Shown: piece after piece, positions 41,214 through 49,615 of the stretch | Layout: each line of letters begins with the position of its first letter | Position numbering within the stretch: the stretch's first letter is position 1 | Assembly (NCBI RefSeq): GCF_018687195.1 | Contig: NZ_CP061321.1 | Location: 744,001-808,000, forward strand | Direction: 5' to 3' | Length of the DNA stretch: 64,000 nucleotides | Source of the DNA: Polynucleobacter sp. MWH-UH2A | GTDB lineage: Bacteria > Pseudomonadota > Gammaproteobacteria > Burkholderiales > Burkholderiaceae | Notes under the pieces: model-generated | Databases searched by the model: none | What the model was told of the DNA's origin: nothing | The model's input: only the letters and a program-made list of their open reading frames with translations | Made by a program: the position numbers and the translations under genes

Positions 41214-41219
41214 GTCATC

Positions 41220-42269
41220 ATGAAATATTTATCTATTGCAGATGCTGAAAGTTTTATCGCTAGAGCGCTAGTTGCGGAGAAAGTGCCTGCAGCAGATGCG
41301 CAAATCATTGCAAATTTAATGGTGAAATCAGACTTGGTTGGCGCTGATGGGCATGGCATCTTCCGGTTACCAGCATACCTAAAGAGAATTCGTGCGGGCG
41401 GTGTAAATCTACAGCCCAATATTCATATTGAGCGAGAGCAGGGCGCGACGGCATTAATTAATGGTGATAACGCATTAGGTCATTTGGTAATGAACCGCGC
41501 AGTAGAGCTCGCGCTTGAAAAGGTAAAACAACATAGCGTATGTTGGATTGGAAGTCATTTTGGAAATCATTCTGGCGCAGCTTCGGTATATGTACGTAAA
41601 TTAGCTGAGCAAGGCTATATTGGGATATACATGGCGGTGGGCAATGCCAATCACATGGCGCCATGGGGCGGAATTGATTTGCTCTTATCAACCAACCCCA
41701 TCGCTATTGCCGTTCCTGCTGGCAAAGAGCCGATTGTGCTCTTAGATATCGCTACTACGGTAGCTGCATACGGAAAAGTGAAAGTCGCGGCACAAAAGGG
41801 CGAATCCATTCCAGATGATTGGATGATCGATAAACAAGGCAAGCCAATTACGGATCCAAAGCGTTCTGCTGAAGGATCTTTATTGCCGATTGGTGGTTAT
41901 AAAGGTTATGGATTAGCAGTCATGATTGGCTTACTGGCTGGCGCATTAAATAATGCAGCCGTAGGCAAGGGGACAATTGATTTCAATGCCCACCATGATT
42001 TGGTAACCAATACTGGACAAACGATTATTGCCGTTGACCCCAGTGCATTTGGCAATAAGGACGACTTCATCGCTAGAGTTACCGAGCTAGTAAATGATTT
42101 AAAAAACTCAACAACTCTTCCTGGCGTCAAAGAAATCCGCGTGCCAGGTGAGGGTGCTGCTAAGACAATGGCAGAAAGACAGCAATTGGGAATCCCGGTT
42201 TCACCTGAGCTTTTGGATGCTCTCAATACCTGCGCTAGAGAATGCGGAATTGCAACTCTAGCCCTATAA
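41220..42269 (+). CDS. Ldh (malate/L-lactate/sulfolactate) family oxidoreductase
   Basis: This 349-residue NAD(P)-dependent 2-hydroxyacid dehydrogenase is of the non-Rossmann LDH2/MDH2 fold. Hallmarks are ADGHGIFRLPAYLKRI, GSHFGNHSGAASVY, LLSTNPIAIAVP and LPIGGYKGYGLAVMI. Relatives include 2,3-diketo-L-gulonate reductase and sulfolactate dehydrogenase. It lies 6 bases after the GntR gene and 19 before a TctC gene, so it is the redox enzyme of the sugar-acid operon; the substrate is inferred from neighbours only. Confidence 0.88.
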   Translation: MKYLSIADAESFIARALVAEKVPAADAQIIANLMVKSDLVGADGHGIFRLPAYLKRIRAGGVNLQPNIHIEREQGATALINGDNALGHLVMNRAVELALEKVKQHSVCWIGSHFGNHSGAASVYVRKLAEQGYIGIYMAVGNANHMAPWGGIDLLLSTNPIAIAVPAGKEPIVLLDIATTVAAYGKVKVAAQKGESIPDDWMIDKQGKPITDPKRSAEGSLLPIGGYKGYGLAVMIGLLAGALNNAAVGKGTIDFNAHHDLVTNTGQTIIAVDPSAFGNKDDFIARVTELVNDLKNSTTLPGVKEIRVPGEGAAKTMAERQQLGIPVSPELLDALNTCARECGIATLAL

Positions 42270-42288
42270 ATATTCTGGAGGAGACAAT

Positions 42289-43260
42289 ATGTTTAAAAAA
42301 ATATATAAAAACATAGCAATCAGTATGGTGTTGACTGGCCTTTTTGCGGGGACGGTCTTTGCTGCGTATCCAGATAAACCGATCAAGATGATGATTGGTT
42401 ATGCGCCAGGTAGCTCCACTGATATTGTGGGCAGAATGATTGCGAATGATTTGAGTATTGCACTCAAGCAACCCATCGTGGTTGAAAATCGTGGCGGTGC
42501 CGCAGGAAGCTTAGCTGCTGAAGCTGTGGCTAAAAGTAATCCAGATGGATACACCATCTTGTTTGCGCAAAATGGCTTGGCGATCAATGTAGCAGCGAAC
42601 CCAAAATTGCCCTTTAATGGCCAAAAGGATTTGTTGCCTGTAGTGGGCGTTGCTGCTACCCCTCACATTTTGATTGTGAATAATAATTCGCCTGCAAAAA
42701 CAGTGGCAGATTTAATGGCGATGCTCAAAGCGGATCCTGGTAAATTGAGTTTTGGTTCTTCTGGCATTGGTAACTCTGATCACATGGCAGGTGAATTATT
42801 TCTTGCTACTACGGGATTACAGGCTATCCATGTACCATACAAAGGTGGCTCACCAGCAGCCACTGATTTAGTGGGCGGACAAATTGATTTCTACTTTGCC
42901 GGGATGCCAGTGGGGCTGCCTCTCTATAAGGGGGATAAAGCAAGAGCCTTGGCTGTTACTAGTAAGAATCGTTTTAGTGGCGCCCCTGAGTTAATGACTA
43001 TTCAAGAGGCTGGGGTGAAGGGCTATGAGATGGCTTTATGGCAGGGCATGTTTGTTCCAGCTGGCACCTCTCAGAATATTGTGAAGGCATTGAACAACGC
43101 CACTTTGAAGATTCTAGAAACACCTGAAATGAAAGAACGTTTTCAAAAGGCGGGCGTTCAAATTGCACCGATGAACACCCAACAGTTTTCCGATCTTTAT
43201 TTTTCCGATATCGCCAGATGGAAAGTAGTGATGGAAAAGGCCAAGATTAAACTGGATTAA
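42289..43260 (+). CDS. Bug/TctC family periplasmic solute-binding protein (3 of 4)
   Basis: The 323 residues have a signal peptide ending at VFAAYPDKPI. Family motifs are MMIGYAPGSSTDIVGRMIA, VENRGGAAGSLAAEAVA and NPDGYT. An excellent GGAGGAG ribosome site lies 7 bases before ATG 42289. It is the last gene of the SMP-30/GntR/Ldh operon and probably binds the operon's substrate. Carrier subunits are missing here. Confidence 0.88.
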   Translation: MFKKIYKNIAISMVLTGLFAGTVFAAYPDKPIKMMIGYAPGSSTDIVGRMIANDLSIALKQPIVVENRGGAAGSLAAEAVAKSNPDGYTILFAQNGLAINVAANPKLPFNGQKDLLPVVGVAATPHILIVNNNSPAKTVADLMAMLKADPGKLSFGSSGIGNSDHMAGELFLATTGLQAIHVPYKGGSPAATDLVGGQIDFYFAGMPVGLPLYKGDKARALAVTSKNRFSGAPELMTIQEAGVKGYEMALWQGMFVPAGTSQNIVKALNNATLKILETPEMKERFQKAGVQIAPMNTQQFSDLYFSDIARWKVVMEKAKIKLD

Positions 43261-43292
43261 TTTCAAAACCAGTCTTATTGCAGTATTGCTGA

Positions 43293-43994
43293 TTAAGCGC
43301 TGAGGTCAAATACCAAGACTTCAGCGTTTTTTCCATTGGAAATCTGTAATTGGGATTCATCTTGGATTAGCAGGGCATCGCCACTATTTAATTCCTGCCC
43401 ATTGATGTGAAGTGAGCCGCGAATCAGATGGATATACGCTTTGCGACTTGGGTCTAATTTGAGATTGGCTGACTGCTCACCATCAAATAGTCCTGCATAC
43501 ATTTTGGCATCCGCAGAAATGCTCACTGATCCAGCCTCGCCATTAGGGGATGCAACCAAACACAACTTTCCCTCTTTATTACTGGCAGGAATCGTTTTTT
43601 GTTCATAGCTTGGAGCAATTTCGAACTGATTAGGTTCAATCCAGATTTGCAAGAAATGGGTAGTTTGATCTTTGGCGTGATTGAATTCACTATGCATTAC
43701 TCCAGTGCCAGCACTCATACGTTGCACATCGCCTGGGGGTATGCCTTTGATATTGCCCATACTGTCTTCATGAGCCAATTCACCCGAGAGAACATAGCTA
43801 ATGATTTCCATATTGCGATGTCCATGTTTTCCAAAGCCCATGCCTGGGTCAACCCGGTCTTCATTAATTACCCGTAAGTTTCCCCAGCCCATAAATTGGG
43901 GGTCGTGATACCCCGCAAAAGAGAAGGAGTGAAAGCTTTTGAGCCAACCATGGTCGGCATAGCCTCGATCTTGGGATTTGCGGATAAATAGCAT
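43293..43994 (-). CDS. pirin family protein (YhhW-like bicupin)
   Basis: This 233-residue bicupin of the pirin family resembles E. coli YhhW, a quercetin 2,3-dioxygenase in vitro. Metal ligands are visible in FGKHGHRNMEI (two His) and GVMHSEFNH, with Glu. The start of the protein, SFHSFSFAGYHDP, is diagnostic. Its physiological role is unknown. It is monocistronic and divergent from the TAXI gene. Confidence 0.9.
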   Translation of the reverse strand: MLFIRKSQDRGYADHGWLKSFHSFSFAGYHDPQFMGWGNLRVINEDRVDPGMGFGKHGHRNMEIISYVLSGELAHEDSMGNIKGIPPGDVQRMSAGTGVMHSEFNHAKDQTTHFLQIWIEPNQFEIAPSYEQKTIPASNKEGKLCLVASPNGEAGSVSISADAKMYAGLFDGEQSANLKLDPSRKAYIHLIRGSLHINGQELNSGDALLIQDESQLQISNGKNAEVLVFDLSA

Positions 43995-44071
43995 ATTGGT
44001 GCTTATTCTTGATTATTTGTGTATTAAGCACATTATCATTAGCTTTTGGAATATTTGCTAAATGGTAGGGC

Positions 44072-45484
44072 ATGGGAAGTTTTAAGCAGAACACTCGTGA
44101 AACCTTTTTAGGGTTGGCAGAGACCATTAGGGAGAAATGGTCTGACTTCATCCAGTTCTTGGAAGAGGCGTGGCCACTACTGATTCTTTTGCTCGCGATT
44201 TTGATGGGTATCTGGTGGTACGCTGATCCACCTCCACCAAGGCATGTACAGATGGCCACAGGGTCAGCTGGTGGCTCATATGAGCTTCTTGGTAAAAAGT
44301 ATGCCGAGTATTTTGCGACAAAGGGTGTGACCCTTGAGCTTGTCCCAACACTGGGAGCTCAAGAAAATCTAATTCGTTTAAGCGATCGAAATGATCCGGT
44401 TCAAGCTGCTTTTGTTCAGGCTGGAGTAGAGCAACCTAAAAATATTAGCGGTATTCAATCCTTAGGCTCTATTGCTTATGATCCGATTTGGTTCTTCTAT
44501 CGTGGTCCAGAGGTAAAAAGCAATGAATTTCAGGTAATCGCTGGACACTCAAAATATTTTTCTACTCGCAAGATTTCTGTGGGTGTTGAGGGAAGTGGAA
44601 CTCACTCTCAAACCTCGAGAATTATTAAAGCATCGGGCATAGATCGTTCTGGTTTGCAATTCGTTTACTACCCCGGTGAGAAGGCTGTTAAGGCCTTGAA
44701 AAATGGGGAGATTGATGGCGCATTTATCGTAGATGCCGTAGATGCCCCTAACGTGCTGGCTTTACTAAATGACCCTGAATTGCACTTAGCAACCTTTAAG
44801 CGCGCTGAGGCGTTTACCAAATTATTGCCGTATATGCATATCCTCAATGTTCCAGAAGGGTCGTTTAGCTTGGAGCGTAATTTTCCGGATCAGGATCTCA
44901 AGCTCATTGCAACTACAACCAATTTGTTGATCGATGATCGGATGCATCCGGCGATTCAGTTTCTTTTTTTAGAGGCTGCTCGAGAAATTAATGGCAAAGA
45001 ATCTTTTTTTGCGAATAGAGGAGAGTTCCCATCCTTTAAAGATTCTCTCTGGCCAGAAAGTCCAGTAGCCGTTCACTACGAAAAGAATAGTTACCCACTC
45101 ATTGCGGCGTACTTCCCATTTTGGATGGCGGAGTTTATTAGCCGTCTTTTATTTATCTTCTTACCGTTCTGTGTAATTGCTTATCCTGTTCTTCGAGCTT
45201 TGCCAAGCTATAGAACTAAGTTGATGTACAACAAGATTAATCGACTGTATGGTGAATTAAAAACCTTCGAGCAGGGCTTGTTGGCAACTTTTGATGCTGC
45301 CCAGCGAGATGAGTATTTGAAAAAATTAGATTTATTGGAATACCAAGCGTTAAATATCAAAGTATCCAAGCGCTTGGCTGGCGACTATTACACCCTGCGT
45401 ACCAGTATTGATTACGTACGTAATTGCCTAAACAGGGGTGTGCACCCCTATCAGTTTGCTGAGGGTGTGGGCTCAGATTTATAG
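44072..45484 (+). CDS. TAXI family TRAP solute-binding protein, membrane-anchored
   Basis: The 470 residues have an N-terminal signal anchor (about 32-52, WPLLILLLAILMGIWWYA), a TAXI binding domain (MATGSAGGSYELLGKKYAEYF through about 330) and, unusually, a C-terminal transmembrane helix (about 352-380) with a cytoplasmic coiled-coil tail. TAXI proteins normally deliver substrates to TRAP permeases. No TRAP permease is adjacent, and the two anchors suggest a membrane-fixed sensor or binding protein rather than a free periplasmic one. Confidence 0.85.
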   Translation: MGSFKQNTRETFLGLAETIREKWSDFIQFLEEAWPLLILLLAILMGIWWYADPPPPRHVQMATGSAGGSYELLGKKYAEYFATKGVTLELVPTLGAQENLIRLSDRNDPVQAAFVQAGVEQPKNISGIQSLGSIAYDPIWFFYRGPEVKSNEFQVIAGHSKYFSTRKISVGVEGSGTHSQTSRIIKASGIDRSGLQFVYYPGEKAVKALKNGEIDGAFIVDAVDAPNVLALLNDPELHLATFKRAEAFTKLLPYMHILNVPEGSFSLERNFPDQDLKLIATTTNLLIDDRMHPAIQFLFLEAAREINGKESFFANRGEFPSFKDSLWPESPVAVHYEKNSYPLIAAYFPFWMAEFISRLLFIFLPFCVIAYPVLRALPSYRTKLMYNKINRLYGELKTFEQGLLATFDAAQRDEYLKKLDLLEYQALNIKVSKRLAGDYYTLRTSIDYVRNCLNRGVHPYQFAEGVGSDL

Positions 45485-45497
45485 TCTTCGCTATTGC

Positions 45498-45956
45498 TTA
45501 TTCGTTGTCCGCGTGGCGACTCGGAAATTTGAATGATGCATAGCGGACGACAGCATTAGCTAGAGCCAAAACCAGAATGGTGACGCCCATGAGCAAGATG
45601 GCCATGTCCGCCTCATGCTTGGTATTTACTAAGTCGATAATGAGTCGAGTCACCGCAGTGATAGCAACATAAATCAAGAACCGCACTGGCATGTGATTGG
45701 TTTTGAAGTAGATTCCGACCATGGCGCCAATTTCTAGGTAAATGAATAACAGGAGCAAGTCCTCAATTGAGGCTGATCCTTTGCCGACCATTCCCATAAA
45801 CGCAACTGCAGCTGACCAAACTGTCGCAGCACCAATGCCAAACAATGCAATTCGATGAAAGAGTGAAACAAATAGATTGCCAATGGGCACTGTCCATCTT
45901 TCAATTGCATCTTCAATTTTGGTGGCATCTTTTGGTGAGGTTGGGGTCATATTCAT
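45498..45956 (-). CDS. psiE: PsiE-family (phosphate-starvation-inducible) membrane protein
   Basis: The 152 residues have four predicted spans and the PsiE core (EDLLLLFIYLEIGAMVGIYFKTNHMPVRFLIYVAITAVTR). The start is placed at the MNMTPTSP methionine behind AGGAGG; a longer in-frame reading reaches into the upstream flavoprotein and its terminator and is rejected. The function is unknown. No Pho box was identified. Confidence 0.87.
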   Translation of the reverse strand: MNMTPTSPKDATKIEDAIERWTVPIGNLFVSLFHRIALFGIGAATVWSAAVAFMGMVGKGSASIEDLLLLFIYLEIGAMVGIYFKTNHMPVRFLIYVAITAVTRLIIDLVNTKHEADMAILLMGVTILVLALANAVVRYASFKFPSRHADNE

Positions 45957-46015
45957 AAAGCCTCCTGCGTAATTGTTATTGAGCTCAGTATATTTATCGG
46001 CGCCAATAAGTAAAC

Positions 46016-46045
46016 AAAAAAAGGGGCAAATACGCCCCTTTTTTT
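46016..46045 (-). terminator. rho-independent terminator of the fccAB operon
   Basis: AAAAAAAGGGGC and GCCCCTTTTTTT pair around a 6-base loop. Read on the minus strand it follows the flavoprotein stop by 18 bases and separates it from psiE. Confidence 0.9.
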
Positions 46046-46063
46046 CATAAGTGTTGACCCAGA

Positions 46064-47338
46064 TCAACCCAGGGTGTCTGCCCAAATGTTGTGGGCCCAG
46101 CCCCATGCATAGATTCCTTCCAGGGTTGATGGGGCAGGCGAAAGGCCGCCAGAACCGGGAACAGGATTAAACGTCTTCTCCGCGGCGATGTACTGATGCA
46201 CGCTCGCCACATGGACCACTTCTTTTGCATTCACAAAGCTGTAGCAGGTATTGGTTAGTACTGGGGCCGGGTTCACCTCCCAGCCGCTGAGTTCAGCAAC
46301 TATCGCGGCTGCAGCAACTTTGCCGTGCTGATTTGCCATGTGACCTGATTTGGGCATTGCGTAAGCAACCTGTATCGAATCACCCAGCACATGGATATCC
46401 TTTTGCGCTGTTGACTCAAAGTTCAGGAAGTTCACATTAACCCAACGACCATTGGCATTAGCAAGTCCGGTTTTCACGGCAATCTCACCTGCACTCATCG
46501 CAGGCAACAGATTAAGCACATCCGCCTTAATGTCTTCTTGGATTTCAAATTTAATCGTTTTGGTTTTTGCATCGACACCAGTCACGTTGTATTTTGGTAA
46601 ATACTCGATCATGCCGGGATACTGTTCCGCCCAGACTTTTTTAAAGAGCGCTCCTTTAGAGACAACATCCTGATTGGCATCCAGAATCAAAACCTTAGAC
46701 TTTGGTTTGTATTGCTTGAAATAATTCGCTACTTGGCAAGCACGCTCATAAGGTCCTGGAGGGCAACGGTAGGGGGCCTCTGGAATGCTGATAGCAAAGG
46801 TACCGCCATCCCGCATGGCAGCTAATTGCTTGTGCAGTGCCACGGTTTCAGGGCCTGCTTTCCATGCCTGCAATGTCACTCCCGCTTTATTGGCTTGAGC
46901 GAGACCTTCAATACTATTCATCAATAGACTTGAGCCTGGAGACAAAATGACTTTGTCATAGCGTAAGGTTTTGCCTGATGCTAACTTGACAGTTTTTTTG
47001 TCGGGATCGATGTTACTAACGCTGTCTTGAATAATCTTGACACCATTCCGCTTGCTTAGGTTGTCATATGGGCTAGTAATATCAGCCAAAGTGCGGGATC
47101 CACCAACTACCAAGTTGGATAGAGGGCATGAAATAAATGCGGCGTTGGGTTCTATCAATGTCACATTTGCCGTGTTATTAGAAAAGAGGCGTAGATATTT
47201 GGCGGCGGTGGCACCACCATAACCTCCGCCAATCACGAGTATTTCTGCTTTTTGTAGATTGGCACGTGCCTGCCCAGAAAAGCCTGCTAATAAGCCTAAT
47301 CCAGCTGCGCTCTGTCCAATAAAGTGTCGACGATCCAT
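46064..47338 (-). CDS. fccB: flavocytochrome c sulfide dehydrogenase, flavoprotein subunit (FccB/SoxF-like)
   Basis: The 424 residues start with a twin-arginine signal (MDRRHFIGQSAAGLGLLAGF). Features are an FAD motif (ILVIGGGYGGATAAKYLR), the ISCPLSNLVVGG segment with the FAD-linking Cys of this family, a second Cys region (APYRCPPGPYERACQ) that forms the redox disulfide, and the C-terminal FCSD flavin-binding domain (SFVNAKEVVHVASVHQY). It oxidises sulfide in the periplasm and passes electrons to the c-type cytochrome encoded 9 bases upstream. AGGAGC precedes the ATG. No sox genes are in the window. Confidence 0.9.
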   Translation of the reverse strand: MDRRHFIGQSAAGLGLLAGFSGQARANLQKAEILVIGGGYGGATAAKYLRLFSNNTANVTLIEPNAAFISCPLSNLVVGGSRTLADITSPYDNLSKRNGVKIIQDSVSNIDPDKKTVKLASGKTLRYDKVILSPGSSLLMNSIEGLAQANKAGVTLQAWKAGPETVALHKQLAAMRDGGTFAISIPEAPYRCPPGPYERACQVANYFKQYKPKSKVLILDANQDVVSKGALFKKVWAEQYPGMIEYLPKYNVTGVDAKTKTIKFEIQEDIKADVLNLLPAMSAGEIAVKTGLANANGRWVNVNFLNFESTAQKDIHVLGDSIQVAYAMPKSGHMANQHGKVAAAAIVAELSGWEVNPAPVLTNTCYSFVNAKEVVHVASVHQYIAAEKTFNPVPGSGGLSPAPSTLEGIYAWGWAHNIWADTLG

Positions 47339-47347
47339 GTTGAGCTC

Positions 47348-47680
47348 CTATTTATTACCCAATTGCTTGGCGATGATTTCAAGTTGCTCATCCGAGTAAC
47401 CTTTGGCGAGTTGGGGCATGATGGTTCCTTCACGTGCTCCAGATTTGAATGCCTTCAGTTGAGTCAACATCTGCTCGCTCGTTAGATTGTTAATTAATGG
47501 CATGCCGCCATCTACAACGCCTTTTCCGTCTGTGCCGTGACAGTTAGCGCAGGTTGCGGCCAGTCCACGGTGATAAAGGTTGCTTGCGTCTGCAGACTGC
47601 GCTTGGATTTGATGAGTGCTTAAGAAGAGACTCAAAAAACCCAAAAGGTATAAAGGGGACTTTATTTGCTTCCATTGCAT
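47348..47680 (-). CDS. fccA: c-type cytochrome subunit partner of FccB
   Basis: The 110 residues comprise a signal peptide (MQWKQIKSPLYLLGFLSLFLS), one haem site CANCH (ATCANCHGTDGKG) and a distal Met ligand in GTIMPQLAKGYSDEQ. The start is chosen at the Met behind GGAG (complement of 47678-47680) rather than the ORF start at 47737. It is the electron acceptor for the FccB flavoprotein downstream. It has one haem, whereas some FccA proteins have two. Confidence 0.87.
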   Translation of the reverse strand: MQWKQIKSPLYLLGFLSLFLSTHQIQAQSADASNLYHRGLAATCANCHGTDGKGVVDGGMPLINNLTSEQMLTQLKAFKSGAREGTIMPQLAKGYSDEQLEIIAKQLGNK

Positions 47681-47869
47681 GAGAACAATCTCCATTCTGA
47701 ATTGGCGCCTATGTTGGAGGGCAACCTCGTTTATCAAGCTTTTACTATCTTAATCAAGAACAAAGTAAATGGGGCTCTCTTTTAAGATGGAATTTATATA
47801 TGCTCATATCCAATGTGGTTTGAACCCATTTTTGCCTTCGCAAACCCATTGCCCCTATAAACTATAGGT

Positions 47870-49615
47870 ATGCGTGGCTCCTTTACCCTTCGATATGCTC
47901 TATTGACCCTGGTCTTGGCCGTATTTGCCTACCTTTATGGTCTAGATAGTCGTTTCGCCCCGAAGAACGGGGACGAGTACCCCTATATGCATATTGTGAG
48001 AATGACGGCTGAATCGGGGTCTTGGTTGCCACTTCAATCTCAAATGGATGGCATTAAAAATACCAAGCCACCGCTGATTTTTTGGCAAGGTATCGCTAGC
48101 ACTCACTGGGCAAGCCAATGGAGTTTAGAAAGCTTACGCTGGCCTAGTGTTTTATATACCGCGCTAACTGCGTTACTCCTTTTTGTTTCCGTGCGGCGCT
48201 TTAGCGGTAAAACACAAACTGGATTTTTGGCTGCATTGGTTTGGTTAGCTTTCTTTGCAACTTATCGGTATGGGCGTCCATTTCTTACGGATCCACCAGA
48301 AGTATTTTGGTTGAGCCTGCCATTTTTTGCACTTCTGTATTGGGGTAAGAGTGCTTTTGAATCGAAATTACTCTTCCCATTATTTGCTGGGGCGTGTTTA
48401 GGCTTTGCTTTATTTGCGAAGTCCTTCGCTTATATTGTTCCTGCCGCATTTGCTTTGGGTTTGTATTACTGGCATTGGCGCAAGTCGAGTATTCCGCAAA
48501 CGCTGATTCGAGATCTATACAAGTTAGTCCTGCTAGCCATCATTGCGCTTGGTATTTTCTCTTTATGGTTTGCCCTTGACCCCAATCCAGAGGCGGTTTG
48601 GCGGGAGTTTGTGCTTGGCGAAAACGCCGGAAAGTTCTCTGCTCGAAGTTCTAACTATGTTTTGGATTTCATTCGCGGCGGTGACAGCATTTGGATGTTG
48701 ATACTCACCACACTCGCTAATGCTGGCTTATTCATCTTCGTATTGGTTTCAACATTACAGCAGTGCTGGCGTGAGCGTCGATTCATGTCTGACGAGGAAA
48801 GGTTATTGCTATTACTGATTGCCGCTTTCTTCTTGGTGTTTAGTTTGCCAAGCCAACGTTCGGGTCGATATCTTTTGCCTGTGATGCCAGCTTTTGCAGC
48901 GTTGATTGCCCTGCATTGGGAGCGTCTACCTTTATGGGGATTCCGAATTGCACTCCTGTTGCAGGCGATCGTACTGGGGCTATTGATATGGCTTGGCGCC
49001 AATCTTCAGTTCTCTGCATTTATGGGAGGGCCCGGTCTTTGGCATTATGGTTTGCAGCATTGGGTACTCATGGTGCTGAGTGCATTGCTTGTGATTGCGG
49101 GATTGATTCGGCGCAAGCAGTGCAAAGCCTTTGCCCTCATGGGCTGTTTTTTGGTGTATTGCGCTTTAACTAGTAGCTTATCGCCACTAGAAGGTCAATT
49201 GGGCCGATTTTCTGCTGAAACAATTGAACGCGTACAGGGCAAGGATGTATGGATACCGTGTGACTATCGCGCAAAAGATGAGGAGTATCGCTTAGTACTT
49301 CCTGGCGCTCAATTGCATGGCTATCTCGCGAAGGATGCCGGTGATGTCGAGGGACTTACTAAAGCCTATCCAATCGTTGCAGTGCATACGCCAATAGGTA
49401 CTACGCCGGCTTTATGCGATTCATGTCAGATATTAGGCCAGCGTATGGAAATGAGGGCACGCCACTCGGATGAAGAGATTAAAGCCATGTTGCTCGGAAA
49501 AATTGGAGAGCATCTCTTTGTGACGGAATATTTGCTTGCTACACCAGCTGCAAACTCAGCTGCAAACCCAACTACTAACCCAGACTTGTTGAATGTGAAG
49601 GATGTTTGTAGATGA
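47870..49615 (+). CDS. ArnT-like GT-C glycosyltransferase (family 39/83)
   Basis: This 581-residue inner-membrane protein has about 12 spans. The first periplasmic loop has the catalytic acidic motif KNGDEYPYMHIV and the KPPLIFW motif, as in ArnT/PMT enzymes that transfer sugars from undecaprenyl phosphate. A C-terminal soluble region follows (about 440-581). Its stop overlaps the next start (ATGA), so it is coupled to an Asp-box protein. The acceptor could be lipid A, a glycan or a protein; none is shown by sequence. Confidence 0.85.
   Translation: MRGSFTLRYALLTLVLAVFAYLYGLDSRFAPKNGDEYPYMHIVRMTAESGSWLPLQSQMDGIKNTKPPLIFWQGIASTHWASQWSLESLRWPSVLYTALTALLLFVSVRRFSGKTQTGFLAALVWLAFFATYRYGRPFLTDPPEVFWLSLPFFALLYWGKSAFESKLLFPLFAGACLGFALFAKSFAYIVPAAFALGLYYWHWRKSSIPQTLIRDLYKLVLLAIIALGIFSLWFALDPNPEAVWREFVLGENAGKFSARSSNYVLDFIRGGDSIWMLILTTLANAGLFIFVLVSTLQQCWRERRFMSDEERLLLLLIAAFFLVFSLPSQRSGRYLLPVMPAFAALIALHWERLPLWGFRIALLLQAIVLGLLIWLGANLQFSAFMGGPGLWHYGLQHWVLMVLSALLVIAGLIRRKQCKAFALMGCFLVYCALTSSLSPLEGQLGRFSAETIERVQGKDVWIPCDYRAKDEEYRLVLPGAQLHGYLAKDAGDVEGLTKAYPIVAVHTPIGTTPALCDSCQILGQRMEMRARHSDEEIKAMLLGKIGEHLFVTEYLLATPAANSAANPTTNPDLLNVKDVCR

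Noticed and set aside
46054..46067. FNR-like TTGACCCAGATCAA near the end of fccB
   Set aside because: It overlaps the fccB stop codon region and is cut off from psiE by a strong terminator, so a regulatory role is unlikely.
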